Part shown: piece after piece, positions 1 to 8,604 of the stretch | How positions within the stretch are numbered: position 1 is the stretch's first letter | Layout of the letters: each line of letters starts with the position of its first letter | The notes under the pieces: model-generated | Databases searched by the model: none | Seen by the model: only the letters and a program-made list of their open reading frames with translations | What the model was told of the DNA's origin: nothing | From: Fibrobacter sp. | Lineage (GTDB): Bacteria; Fibrobacterota; Fibrobacteria; Fibrobacterales; Fibrobacteraceae | NCBI GenBank assembly: GCA_024398955.1 | Contig: JAKSIG010000003.1 | Coordinates: 1 to 64,000 of the forward strand | Length of the DNA stretch: 64,000 nt | Direction of reading: 5' to 3' | Made by a program: the position numbers and the translations under genes

Positions 1-215
1 AGGGCCGCCTGCAGGTTCATGCCAAAGCCAAGGCCCACCACGCAACCTTGAAGCAGGTACTTCTGTGTTTTCTTTGCGAACTTGGGGAAGGCGGGACCGC
101 CGAAAATAAAGGCGTAAACGATGCCTGCCAAAAGTGCCATCCAGGAGGCAACGTATGGGCAGCAGGCGGCGAGAATCAAAAGAACGAATGCAATCTTTGC
201 GATCTTTTCTTTCAT
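1..215 (-). CDS. YeiH/UPF0324-type putative sulfate exporter family permease (N-terminal part only)
   Basis: The minus strand reads from an ATG at 215 off the left edge, so only about the first 71 residues are present. They hold two hydrophobic segments (about residues 7-20 and 26-40), the second rich in Gly, Ala and Ile, then a basic stretch (KFAKKTQKY) and a glycine-rich segment ending GLGFGMNLQAA. This order matches the start of the YeiH (Cons_hypoth698) family of inner-membrane proteins, where a short helix pair is followed by a conserved 'GLGFGMNL'-like helix. The substrate of the family is not settled; sulfate or sulfite export is a database name. The gene is divergent from the phosphoesterase at 285. 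The family call is fairly likely, the substrate open. Confidence 0.6.
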   Translation of the reverse strand, partial: MKEKIAKIAFVLLILAACCPYVASWMALLAGIVYAFIFGGPAFPKFAKKTQKYLLQGCVVGLGFGMNLQAA

Positions 216-284
216 GATGATAACCTTTGCAGATGATTTACGTTTGCAAAGGTAAAAAAATCTTTTTTTCAAAAAGGAGTTGCC

Positions 285-1301
285 TTGAATGATTATATTG
301 TTTCTTGTATGTTGAATTCCATAGACTTTATTGGCGACATTCATGGGCACTGCGAATGTCTGATATCCCTGCTGAAAAAGCTGGGCTACGTGGAGTCCGC
401 AGGGGCTTTCCGTTATCCAGGCAATGAGCGTATGGTTGTTTTTCTTGGCGACTATGTGGATCGTGGCCCCAATGTGCGTGCCACATTGAACTTGGTAAAG
501 TCTATGCGGGAGGCTGGTTCTGCTATTGCTCTTATGGGAAACCATGAGTTTAATATGTTAAGTTTTTGGCAGAAGAATGGAACCGCCAACCGCTATATTG
601 AGAAAATTGGTCCTGGCTATTTGCGGGAACATACTTTTAACAAGGTGGCGGTTCATTCTAAGACGGTTGCGGATTTTGTTGGCCGTAAGGATGAATTCCT
701 GGAAATGAGGGAGTTTGCCAAGACTTTGCCATTTTACTTGGAGACAGATTTATTTCGGGCGCAACACGCCAGTTTTCACCCTTTAGCGGTGGCGCAGTTG
801 AAGGCCGCTGGTATCAGCTGCTTTGCCGATGGAAACTTTGACGAACTGATTGCCCGTGCCAACGACGAAGATAATGAATATGGAGACTCTCTGTTCTGGC
901 CAATTGATATGTTGCTGAAGGGCCCTGAAATGGAACTTCCTAACCATCAATTTTTCTTTGACGGTGAGAATGTAAAACGATTTCGGACACGTTTGCGATG
1001 GTGGGTGAATCCTGAGTCTGCCAGCTTGCAGGAACTGAGTCTGCAGCCTGGGGTAACAATGCCTGATGGTTGCGATGTTAATCCGGAGATTCGAAAGCGG
1101 TCCTATTACGGGGAAAATGAACGTCCTGTTTTTTTTGGACATTATTGGTTGACAGGAGAGCCTCGCCTGATTCGCCACAATGTCTGCTGTCTGGATTTTA
1201 GTATTGCACGTTATACTGGTGGCGGTCATCTGGCCTGTTACCGCTTTGACGGGGAGCAAAGTCTTGACGAAAGAAAGTTCGTGTGGGTAAAAGGCCCGTG
1301 A
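285..1301 (+). CDS. Calcineurin-like metallophosphoesterase (Ser/Thr protein phosphatase type)
   Basis: A 338-residue cytoplasmic protein with the three metal-binding blocks of the calcineurin-like phosphoesterase fold: GDIHGH (residues 17-22), GDYVDRGP (55-62) and GNHE (85-88). A further His lies in VFFGHYW in the C-terminal half. The spacing of the first three blocks is that of bacterial PrpA/PrpE-like enzymes, which use two metal ions to hydrolyse phosphoesters. The substrate cannot be read from sequence; phosphoprotein or dinucleotide polyphosphate are the usual options. The ATG is preceded by AAGGAG at a normal distance. Its stop overlaps the GTG of the cytochrome assembly gene by four bases (GTGA), so the two are probably translated together, although no functional link is obvious. 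Confidence 0.85.
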   Translation: MNDYIVSCMLNSIDFIGDIHGHCECLISLLKKLGYVESAGAFRYPGNERMVVFLGDYVDRGPNVRATLNLVKSMREAGSAIALMGNHEFNMLSFWQKNGTANRYIEKIGPGYLREHTFNKVAVHSKTVADFVGRKDEFLEMREFAKTLPFYLETDLFRAQHASFHPLAVAQLKAAGISCFADGNFDELIARANDEDNEYGDSLFWPIDMLLKGPEMELPNHQFFFDGENVKRFRTRLRWWVNPESASLQELSLQPGVTMPDGCDVNPEIRKRSYYGENERPVFFGHYWLTGEPRLIRHNVCCLDFSIARYTGGGHLACYRFDGEQSLDERKFVWVKGP

Positions 1302-3481
1302 CCGCATTTTTGAAAAAATTTGCATCCTTGAAGGTAACCTGCGTGTTGCTGGTCGCTTTTCTGTTGTTGACGTTTTGGGGTGTTCTCGGTCAGGCTGCTG
1401 CGGGTAACGAAGGGGCCGCCCTTGCAACAGATCGCTTTTTTGGAAGTTATTTCCTGTGGGTTCTTGGGGTGATTCCGCTACCCGCTTTTAAATCTCTGGC
1501 TGCAGTGAGCGCACTCCAGTTGATTGCCTCCATGATGTACCGCATGCCGCGAATTTTCTCTCGAGACGACTCGGGCAGGAAACGGCCCTCGGGTTGGCGA
1601 AATCTTGGTCTCTACGGAATGCATGTTGCTTTGCTGGTGCTTCTTGTGGGAAGCCTTGTGGGCAGTGAATTTCGCCAGGAATACAACGGCTTTCGCGGGG
1701 TTCCTGGCGTTGGCGAATTGCAGGATGTTAAGATTCCCCAAAAGATTTCCTTTTACACCGTTGACGACAGCTTGAATACCTCGGCGGTGCAGGTGGGGGA
1801 GGGCTACCCTTACTTTATTTTCTATAAGGGTCAGGTGGATATGTTTGGCGTGAAGGTGGATCTTTACACCGCCACCTACGATCCTTTCAAGTTTGTGCCT
1901 TACTCCTTTATGATTTTGTTCCTGCTGAGCATGATTTTCCACTATGTGGCGAAAGTTCGTGTAATGCAAAAATCGTGGGTAGGATCAAGTACGAAGTTGT
2001 CGACGATGCTGCCTTTGCTGTTGGGTATGGCTGGTGTATTTTGTGTTTCACACGCCAACGCCTCTGAACCTGTGTATTACCCAGATAGCTTGGGGGTTCT
2101 TTCGTCCCCTGACGATCCTGTTGTCGTGAATGGTGTTTTGCGTCCTTATGATTCATTTGCTCGCGGGGTGTTAAATGAATTTAGCGGCAGCACGTATTTT
2201 AAGAGGGGTAATTATCGTTGGTCTGCAACAGAATTGTTCTTTTGGGTTCGAGTAAATCCTTATCAGACTTTGAATTTTCGGCTTTATGAAAAAGGGTATC
2301 CTAGCTACAAAATTTTCAAGGTCCTTCGTAGCGATGTGCAGAATGCTTTAGGCTTGCCCGAAAATGAACGCTATGTAAGCTATGATGATTTGAATAAATC
2401 TCGTTCAAATTTAGAGCTTTACGCCAGCCGCAACGATGACCATCCGGCTACAGCCGAAATGAAACGTTTGCTTGCCAATGTGCAACTTTATGAATCCATC
2501 GAACGAGGTGATTTTAGAAAGGCTACGGCAACTCCGGAACAGACAAAAAAGTTTAAGGCAGAAGTTTTCTACAACCACGCCAATTTCGCCCTTATTGCCT
2601 TTATCCTGGCTTTTCTAGGTTGCCTTTTGGCTTCCGTCAATTCCATTTTCAAGAAACGTGCGCTTGATGTGGCGGCGAACTCCATGGCTGCGGCGACCGC
2701 AGCAACGTTGTCCTTAGCATTTGTCCTGCGTCTTTACATTACGGGCCGTCCGCCACTTTCCAGTTTATATGAAATCGTACTTTTGGTCGCCCTGCTTCTG
2801 GAATCTTTTGAATTCGGAGCCTTCCTTTTCTGCAAGAAACGCACCTTCTCCCTCATCATTCCAGTAACAGCAATGGCCACAGTCCTGTTGTTTTTTGCCA
2901 AGTTTATTCTGGAACCAGGTGATTTATTCCAGCCCATTCCTGCGGTGTTGAATTCCTCGGTGTTTCTGACACTGCATGTGTTTACAATCGCCCTGGGATT
3001 TGCTGGTGTTATTTTGTCTGGAATCGTAGCCCATGTGGCCTTGTTCCGCGAAACCCGCTGCACCAAGAATTCGGAAAAACTTCAGAATATAAACAAACTC
3101 CTTTTCGGCACCCTTGTTTTTGGTGCTGGATTTACCATTGTGGGAACTCTCCTTGGCGGTGTCTGGGCAGATTTTGCCTGGGGGCGTTTCTGGGGCTTTG
3201 ATCCTAAGGAATGTGGTGCACTTTTCGTTTGCCTTTGGACGATGCTTGGGCTGCACCTTCGCGGTGGGCACCTCATCTCGCCAAAGGGTTTCGCACTGTT
3301 CAACTGTTTCAATGTGATTGTCACGTTCCTTTGCTGGTTTGGCATTAACCTGCTGGGAGTCGGACTTCATAGTTACGGCTTCCAAAGCGGAACGGTAATG
3401 TGGCTTTTGATCTTTATTCTCGCTGATTTTGGTGTGATTTTTTTCTTGAATAGTCGTAACCGGGGAACTTTAAAATTATGA
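1298..3481 (+). CDS. Fused ResB-CcsA (CcsBA) cytochrome c biogenesis protein
   Basis: About 727 residues joining the two halves of the system II cytochrome c synthetase. The N-terminal third has ResB-like membrane helices (about residues 10-30, 50-70, 100-125 and 200-225) with a periplasmic domain between them. The C-terminal part is a CcsA/CcmC-type polytopic domain with the haem-handling signature WGRFWGFDPKECGAL at about residue 627 and His residues in flanking loops. The protein exports haem and ligates it to apocytochrome CXXCH motifs on the outer face of the inner membrane. GTG at 1298 is chosen because it forms a GTGA overlap with the upstream stop; an in-frame GTG at 1283 is possible. 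The fusion of both subunits is common in Bacteroidota and epsilonproteobacteria. Confidence 0.88.
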   Translation: MTAFLKKFASLKVTCVLLVAFLLLTFWGVLGQAAAGNEGAALATDRFFGSYFLWVLGVIPLPAFKSLAAVSALQLIASMMYRMPRIFSRDDSGRKRPSGWRNLGLYGMHVALLVLLVGSLVGSEFRQEYNGFRGVPGVGELQDVKIPQKISFYTVDDSLNTSAVQVGEGYPYFIFYKGQVDMFGVKVDLYTATYDPFKFVPYSFMILFLLSMIFHYVAKVRVMQKSWVGSSTKLSTMLPLLLGMAGVFCVSHANASEPVYYPDSLGVLSSPDDPVVVNGVLRPYDSFARGVLNEFSGSTYFKRGNYRWSATELFFWVRVNPYQTLNFRLYEKGYPSYKIFKVLRSDVQNALGLPENERYVSYDDLNKSRSNLELYASRNDDHPATAEMKRLLANVQLYESIERGDFRKATATPEQTKKFKAEVFYNHANFALIAFILAFLGCLLASVNSIFKKRALDVAANSMAAATAATLSLAFVLRLYITGRPPLSSLYEIVLLVALLLESFEFGAFLFCKKRTFSLIIPVTAMATVLLFFAKFILEPGDLFQPIPAVLNSSVFLTLHVFTIALGFAGVILSGIVAHVALFRETRCTKNSEKLQNINKLLFGTLVFGAGFTIVGTLLGGVWADFAWGRFWGFDPKECGALFVCLWTMLGLHLRGGHLISPKGFALFNCFNVIVTFLCWFGINLLGVGLHSYGFQSGTVMWLLIFILADFGVIFFLNSRNRGTLKL

Positions 3482-3494
3482 TTTGTGAATTGCG

Positions 3495-3566
3495 AATTAC
3501 GAAATGGAAAATCTCGTCGTAGCCGACTAATTTACTCTCGTAAATCATAACTCGTACTTCGTAATT
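3495..3566. repeat. Inverted repeat AATTACGAA...TTCGTAATT in an intergenic spacer
   Basis: The 101-bp gap between the ResB-CcsA gene and dgt holds a perfect 9-bp inverted repeat, AATTACGAA at 3495-3503 and TTCGTAATT at 3558-3566, with AT-rich sequence between. The same GAATTACGAA-type word recurs at 25611-25639, so this is probably one member of a dispersed short repeat family. It could fold in RNA, but there is no T-run, so it does not look like a terminator. Confidence 0.6.
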
Positions 3567-3582
3567 TTCTATCTTTAACCTC

Positions 3583-4890
3583 ATGTTACAATGGGACACT
3601 TTGCTTTCTGCGACGCGTTACGGACACCCGGCCGATCCGGATCCGAACCGCTCTGATTTTCATCGCGATTACGACCGTATTGTTTTTTCTACTGCTTTCC
3701 GCCGCCTTGGCCGCAAGACCCAGGTTCATCCTTTCTCTGTGAACGACCATGTACACAGCCGCTTGACCCACAGTTTGGAAGTCAGTAGCGTTGGCCGTAG
3801 TCTTGCCATTACGGTTTACCACTTGATTAAGCAGCATTTGCCTAAGTACGTAAACGAGTATCAGTTCGGTACCATTGTTCAGTCTGCATGCCTTGCTCAT
3901 GATATTGGCAATCCACCTTTTGGTCATGCTGGCGAAGCCGCCATTCGTGAATGGTTCCGCAAGAATCGCAATTCTGCACCCATGCAGGATTTGAAACCGG
4001 ATGAAATTGCGGACTTTGAAAACTTTGACGGCAATGCTCAGGGCCATCGAATCCTGAGTAAGCTTGAATACCATTTCCTTGATGGTGGCATGCGTCTGAC
4101 TTACGCAACCATCGGAGCCATGATCAAGTATCCTCAGCTGGCCAAGTTCGGCACTCCCACCAGCCTGTTCTCTACGGAAGCAGATCTTTATCGCATGACT
4201 GCCTACACCTTGGGCATTCCTGAGCTGGAAACGGGCAAGTGGGCTCGCCATCCTCTGGTTTACCTGATGGAAGCTGCCGATGATATTTGCTATAGCATTT
4301 TGGATGTAGAAGACGCCATCGAATTGGGAATTCTTTCTTTCGGCGATGTGCGTAGCATGTTTAGCTACCTCTGCGGCCCCGACGTGGATATTGACCGGGA
4401 ATATCAGGAAAATGGACAGAACTTCCGCGACTTCCTCAGCAGTATCCGCGGACTAGCTATCCAGAATTTGATTGATGATGTAGCAATCACTTTTGTGAAC
4501 AATTACGAACAGATCATGTCTGGCAAACCGGTGAAGCATCTTACCGACCTATCCCGTTCTGAGGTCATGGAAGGCATCCGTATTGCAAAGCGTCTAGGCG
4601 TAGAACGCATCTATCCGGACCGTCGTAAAACTGAACTTGAAGTGGGTAGCTATACCACATTGAGTACGGTTCTAGACGCTTTTATAAATGGTGTTTACGA
4701 CTTCCGTAAGAATGGCAATAATTCCTATCGTGCCGATCGCATTGTTCGACTGATTGGTCAGGCGAAGATTGGTCAAAGTGTTACTGCTGCCGAAGCGTAT
4801 CACCAAGTATTGGACTTTGTTAGCGGCATGACCGACAATTATGCTACTTACCTGGCCCGTCAGATTGGCGGCCTTGCCATGGGTTACTAG
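3583..4890 (+). CDS. dgt: Deoxyguanosinetriphosphate triphosphohydrolase-like HD protein
   Basis: A 435-residue HD-superfamily enzyme. The N-terminal RYGHPADPDPNRSDFHRDYDR-like opening and FSTAFRRLGRKTQV block are typical of dGTPases. The metal site is visible as the His in HSRLTHSLEV (about residue 59), the HD pair in LAHDIGNPPFGHAGE (about 106) and a distal Asp in MEAADDICYSILDVEDA. The family hydrolyses dGTP (some members any dNTP) to the nucleoside and tripolyphosphate, limiting dNTP pools. The length fits the dGTPase type-2 subfamily. It is followed after 9 bp by a HAD nucleotidase and then a metal transporter permease, all on the same strand, so it may head a small transcription unit. 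The name is secure; the exact nucleotide preference is not. Confidence 0.9.
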   Translation: MLQWDTLLSATRYGHPADPDPNRSDFHRDYDRIVFSTAFRRLGRKTQVHPFSVNDHVHSRLTHSLEVSSVGRSLAITVYHLIKQHLPKYVNEYQFGTIVQSACLAHDIGNPPFGHAGEAAIREWFRKNRNSAPMQDLKPDEIADFENFDGNAQGHRILSKLEYHFLDGGMRLTYATIGAMIKYPQLAKFGTPTSLFSTEADLYRMTAYTLGIPELETGKWARHPLVYLMEAADDICYSILDVEDAIELGILSFGDVRSMFSYLCGPDVDIDREYQENGQNFRDFLSSIRGLAIQNLIDDVAITFVNNYEQIMSGKPVKHLTDLSRSEVMEGIRIAKRLGVERIYPDRRKTELEVGSYTTLSTVLDAFINGVYDFRKNGNNSYRADRIVRLIGQAKIGQSVTAAEAYHQVLDFVSGMTDNYATYLARQIGGLAMGY

Positions 4891-4899
4891 TGAGTTTGT

Positions 4900-5583
4900 A
4901 TGATTTGGCTTTTTGACTATGACCTTACCATTTATGGGGCCGATGAACGTTATGTCATTGATTCCCTGGACCATCGTATTTCCTTGATGGTTCAAAATGC
5001 GACTGGTACTGATTTCGAAACAGCACATCAGATTCGTAAGGATTATTTGCAGCGATTTGGAACCACCTTGGCTGGACTCCAGGCAATGCATGGTGTTGAT
5101 CCTGAAGTTTTTTTTGACTTCATCCACCAACCGGAATATCTAATCTATCCGAAGCCGTCTCCTGCAAAGGCTAATCTCATTACAGGTCTTGCGGGACATC
5201 GTTATGTGTTTACCAATGGTCGCCGTGACTGGAGTGAAGCAGGAATGTCCCACATGGGCGTTCGTCAATGTTTTGAGGATATTTTTGACTTGAAGCAGAT
5301 GGACTGGATTGGAAAGCCCCACGAAAGCGCCTACGAAAAGGCCGAGCATTGGCTCTCTGAAAAAGTTCCGGAAATGTTTTTTGCAAATGGATCCCCGGCG
5401 GATCCGTCCCAAATAGTCTTGTTAGAAGATTCTGTACGAAATTTGGAACCCGCTCATCGTCGAGGCTGGACTACGATTTTGGTAAATCCTGTTCCTGATG
5501 TCCCCAGCTGGGTTGACTTCTATATTCCATCTTTGCTGCACCTGACCAGCATTTTGCCTGATTTGGCGAAGAGAATGAAATAG
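4900..5583 (+). CDS. HAD-superfamily hydrolase, pyrimidine 5'-nucleotidase-like
   Basis: A 227-residue soluble HAD phosphatase. Motif I is FDYDLT (Asp6 nucleophile, Asp8 general acid), motif II is the Thr in VFTNGR near residue 104, a basic residue follows in the K-P-H segment, and motif IV is LLEDSVRN near 173. The alpha-helical cap between motifs I and II and the motif variants resemble the SDT1/PYN group of 5'-nucleotidases, which dephosphorylate UMP or CMP or clear damaged nucleotides. It lies 9 bp after dgt, consistent with a nucleotide-pool role, but the substrate is inferred only from family resemblance and location. Confidence 0.75.
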   Translation: MIWLFDYDLTIYGADERYVIDSLDHRISLMVQNATGTDFETAHQIRKDYLQRFGTTLAGLQAMHGVDPEVFFDFIHQPEYLIYPKPSPAKANLITGLAGHRYVFTNGRRDWSEAGMSHMGVRQCFEDIFDLKQMDWIGKPHESAYEKAEHWLSEKVPEMFFANGSPADPSQIVLLEDSVRNLEPAHRRGWTTILVNPVPDVPSWVDFYIPSLLHLTSILPDLAKRMK

Positions 5584-5585
5584 TT

Positions 5586-6392
5586 ATGCTAGAATTGCTT
5601 TCGATGGAATTTATGCAGAACGCTCTTGTGGCCGCGATCCTTGTTGCGGTTGCATGTGGCGTGATGGGGACTTTTGTTGTGGTGAATCGCCTAACTTCCT
5701 TGTCGGGGGGAGTTGCTCATGCTTCCTTTGGAGGAGTTGGTCTTGCAGCGCTTCTAGGCTTTTCTCCAATGCTCGGATCGCTAAGTTTCGCACTTGCTTG
5801 CGCTTTGCTGATGGGCATCTTGACGTGGCGCGATCGTAAAAACTCGGATACCTTTATTGGTGTGATTTGGGCTGGAGGTATGGCCTTGGGCGTCATTCTT
5901 ACGGATTTGACTCCTGGCTATAATGGCGAAATGATGAGCTTTCTTTTTGGTAGCTTATTGACTGTTCCTACGGAACTTCTCTACTGGATGGGAATTTTAC
6001 TTGTTGTCATTCTTGCTGCAGTAATTGCAAATTTTCGCAAGTTCCTGGCGATATCCTATGATCCTGAATTTGCCCGTGTTCAGGGAATTCCAGTGTTGGC
6101 TTATTACATGGCTTTGATTGCCTTGATTGCTCTTACTGTGGTCATTGCCGTACAGGCTGTGGGCATGATTCTTGTAATTGCCCTTTTGACGATTCCTGCC
6201 TATATTGCTGAATGCTATGCTAAGAGCCTGGCTCAGATGATCGTTTTATCTGTTATAGTTTCGTTGTTTCTGGTAATTGCAGGTCTGCTGCTGGCTTGCC
6301 AATTGAATTTTGTTGTTGGTCCTACCATTATCGCCTGCGGTGTGCTAATTTATGCGCTTCATTTTGCTGTAAAAAAAATGCGTAAGGTGTAA
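5586..6392 (+). CDS. Metal (zinc/manganese-type) ABC transporter permease
   Basis: A 268-residue protein made almost wholly of eight or so hydrophobic helices. The segment VVVNRLTSLSGGVAHASFGG (about residues 31-50) is the characteristic loop of the ABC-3 family (ZnuB, TroC, MntB), and the later helices (GMILVIALLTIPAYIA) carry the family's conserved Pro. These proteins form the inner-membrane channel for divalent metal uptake. The partner ATPase and solute-binding protein are not adjacent: the gene starts 3 bp after the HAD gene and is followed by an unrelated exported protein. Either the other subunits are elsewhere or the transporter is assembled from scattered genes. The metal cannot be decided from sequence. 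Confidence 0.85.
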   Translation: MLELLSMEFMQNALVAAILVAVACGVMGTFVVVNRLTSLSGGVAHASFGGVGLAALLGFSPMLGSLSFALACALLMGILTWRDRKNSDTFIGVIWAGGMALGVILTDLTPGYNGEMMSFLFGSLLTVPTELLYWMGILLVVILAAVIANFRKFLAISYDPEFARVQGIPVLAYYMALIALIALTVVIAVQAVGMILVIALLTIPAYIAECYAKSLAQMIVLSVIVSLFLVIAGLLLACQLNFVVGPTIIACGVLIYALHFAVKKMRKV

Positions 6393-6402
6393 GGAATTCT
6401 AT

Positions 6403-7521
6403 ATGAAAAGGCTTTCTCTGTTTTTTGCTCTGCTGATAATTCATTGCGTGTTGCTTGTTGCCACAGTCGCTGCTTTCCCGGCCCCGGCTTCCAGAAATGG
6501 CTTTAGCAATATGAATGTCAAGACGGAGTATTCCGAACTGCTGCAAGAAAAGAATGCTCGCAATGATTCCCTGCTTCCTGCGCTGGATGGCGATAAGGCT
6601 TTTGCCGAAGTGTTACGTCTGAATCCTAATTTCTGGAGCTTGGGTGGCATGATGGATAAGGAAGCCTCTCTTGTAACAAAGTTAAATGCACGTGTTGTAT
6701 TTATTGATGGTATTCGAGAAGATCCGTACTGTACGCTGGATAAAAATTCTGGAAGCTCTGCCGGAGAATGGAATGTAAATATCGGCGTTGACTTTGTATC
6801 TGGCGGGTCCAATACGGTTCATATCCACGTGCAACAGTGTTTAGACTATGTGCGAGATGAATTGGGCTATGCCATTAAGAAGGGCGACAAGGTTGTGGTG
6901 ATTCCGCCGAAAAAGGTCCTTGATAAAATTAAGGAAAGTGAAATTCCCGATGCCATTGACGTAGACTTACAGCAGACCTTGCTGAAGGCTCATGAGGATG
7001 TAAACCTTTCCGGAAAATGCCCTAAGGACATTGAAGCCTATATCATTCTCATGAATGTTTACAATCAGGTAAAAGATCAGAAGATGGATTACGTTGTTAT
7101 TAATGATCGTCTGAATAAGCAGCGCAATGGCGGTTCTCGTATTCAGTCCTGTTCCTTTAGCCGTGAATGGAACAAGAAGTATCAGGAAAGTGCAAGTTTT
7201 GAATGTGATATTGATAACGACGAATGCCTTTATCGTCAAGAAAACGATGGTGACTCTCGCTGGTCTATCAATTACGAAAAGGATCGTTTTGAATATATCA
7301 ATAAAAAATTTCTTTTCTTTAACCTGAATCCTAAGAGTATTCATAAGGGCGGGACCATGCTGGATTTACGCTTGCTTCGCCTTTCTAGCACCCTGTATCT
7401 AGAGGCATATCTTAACCAGAAGGGTGAGCCTGTAACATTGGGGCTCATCATTACTCCGGGGGAAAAGAGCCTAGAAGATTACGAAGATGACGATGAAGAC
7501 GAGGGCCTGGTGGAGGATTAG
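6403..7521 (+). CDS. Exported protein of unknown function with acidic C-terminus
   Basis: A 372-residue protein with an N-terminal signal peptide (KR followed by a hydrophobic core to about residue 24, cleavage near VAAFPAPA). No known domain was recognised. Visible features are a Cys-containing segment CTLDKNSG, a HIHVQQC stretch, several further cysteines in the middle (CSFS, FECDIDNDECLY) that could form disulfides in the periplasm, and a very acidic tail (DYEDDDEDEG). The start is 10 bp after the permease gene, so it may share its transcript. A role in the envelope is the most that can be inferred. Confidence 0.6.
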   Translation: MKRLSLFFALLIIHCVLLVATVAAFPAPASRNGFSNMNVKTEYSELLQEKNARNDSLLPALDGDKAFAEVLRLNPNFWSLGGMMDKEASLVTKLNARVVFIDGIREDPYCTLDKNSGSSAGEWNVNIGVDFVSGGSNTVHIHVQQCLDYVRDELGYAIKKGDKVVVIPPKKVLDKIKESEIPDAIDVDLQQTLLKAHEDVNLSGKCPKDIEAYIILMNVYNQVKDQKMDYVVINDRLNKQRNGGSRIQSCSFSREWNKKYQESASFECDIDNDECLYRQENDGDSRWSINYEKDRFEYINKKFLFFNLNPKSIHKGGTMLDLRLLRLSSTLYLEAYLNQKGEPVTLGLIITPGEKSLEDYEDDDEDEGLVED

Positions 7522-7634
7522 GACTTTTTAGGGGTTGATATTGGCCAGTAAAGAGGACTTTTGTGTTCCTCGCAGGTAAAGAATTTCAAAAATTATTGTA
7601 TATTACCTAGAGAAAGAATTTCAAGGAGAATTTT

Positions 7635-8453
7635 ATGCAGAAAATCATTAAGGCTTCTTTGTTTGCAGCCGCCTTTGGCATGGCTGCCACTTCTGCCCTG
7701 GCTGAAAATGAGTCCTTTGGCGGTGTTGGCGTTACCATTTACCAGATTAAGGATGGCGTTAAGGTTGTTGAAGTCATTCCGGGTACTCCGGCTGCAGATT
7801 CCAAGTTGCAGGCTGGCGATGTGATTACCGCTGTTGACGGTGTTAGCCTGAAGGGTCAGAACATTGATTTTTCAAAGGACCAGCTTCGTGGCCAGGTAAA
7901 TAAGCCCCTTGAAATTACCTACGTTAGCGAGGGCGAAACTTACACTGCTGTTCTCCGCCGCACCCAGATTACCGTCAAGGATCTTGAAAGCGAAAGTGTA
8001 GAATCCTGGTATGCCGACAAAACTGAATTTGATTCCGAAGAACTTGAAGTTGTTGCCAGTGCCAAGCATCCCGAAAAGCAACTTGTGGCCGTTCTTAAGC
8101 GCGGTTATGTTATCGCTGCTGATGAAAAGGTCAATGCAACCAACTTGAATAGTGTCTACGTAGAAAAGGCTGACGAGTTTGCTCCTAAGGCAAAGCCCAG
8201 CACCGGCAAGGTTGGTTCCGCTTCCTTGAAGGGCTTTACACGTAAGGCAGTGTCCTTCAACGCCAAGTCCGAAGGCGTTGCTAAGATCACAGTCATGAGC
8301 GCAGAAGGCGAAGTCGTTACCTCTATGCAGGAAAGCGTTGCTCCCGGTTTCAACTCGGTGCTGTGGAATGGCGAAAATGCTCCGGCCGGTCGCTATATGG
8401 TGACTATTGAACTGAATGGTTCTGTCAGCGGTAAGAACGCTGTGCTTAAGTAA
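7635..8453 (+). CDS. Exported PDZ-domain protein with FlgD-like C-terminal beta domain
   Basis: A 272-residue protein preceded by AAGGAG. It has a signal peptide (residues 1-23, ending SALA), then a PDZ domain (about 28-105) with the carboxylate-loop region GVGVTIYQI and the typical 'AADSKLQAGDVITAVDGVSL' pattern. After a variable middle, the last 70 residues (KITVMSAEGEVV, then FNSVLWNGENAPAGRYMVTI) resemble the FlgD Ig-like / T9SS sorting-type beta domain. No protease domain is present, so it is likely a periplasmic or surface adaptor. A 12-bp word AAAGAATTTCAA is present twice upstream (about 7577 and 7613). It is monocistronic and ends before a clear terminator. Confidence 0.75.
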   Translation: MQKIIKASLFAAAFGMAATSALAENESFGGVGVTIYQIKDGVKVVEVIPGTPAADSKLQAGDVITAVDGVSLKGQNIDFSKDQLRGQVNKPLEITYVSEGETYTAVLRRTQITVKDLESESVESWYADKTEFDSEELEVVASAKHPEKQLVAVLKRGYVIAADEKVNATNLNSVYVEKADEFAPKAKPSTGKVGSASLKGFTRKAVSFNAKSEGVAKITVMSAEGEVVTSMQESVAPGFNSVLWNGENAPAGRYMVTIELNGSVSGKNAVLK

Positions 8454-8485
8454 TCTAGACTGTTTAGTACAAATTAATTTTATAA

Positions 8486-8517
8486 AAAGTCTGCGTTAGT
8501 TCGCGGACTTTTTTTAT
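8486..8517 (+). terminator. Rho-independent terminator after the PDZ gene
   Basis: Stem AAAGTCTGCG / CGCGGACTTT with a six-base loop (one G-T pair), followed by a T-run at 8511-8515. It lies 33 bp after the stop codon. Confidence 0.85.
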
Positions 8518-8604
8518 CGTGCAAACTATATCGTCTTTTTGAACCCATTATTTTAGATAATTCAATTATACCCTTTAGTTCATTATTCTACATTTCCCGC
8601 CAAC

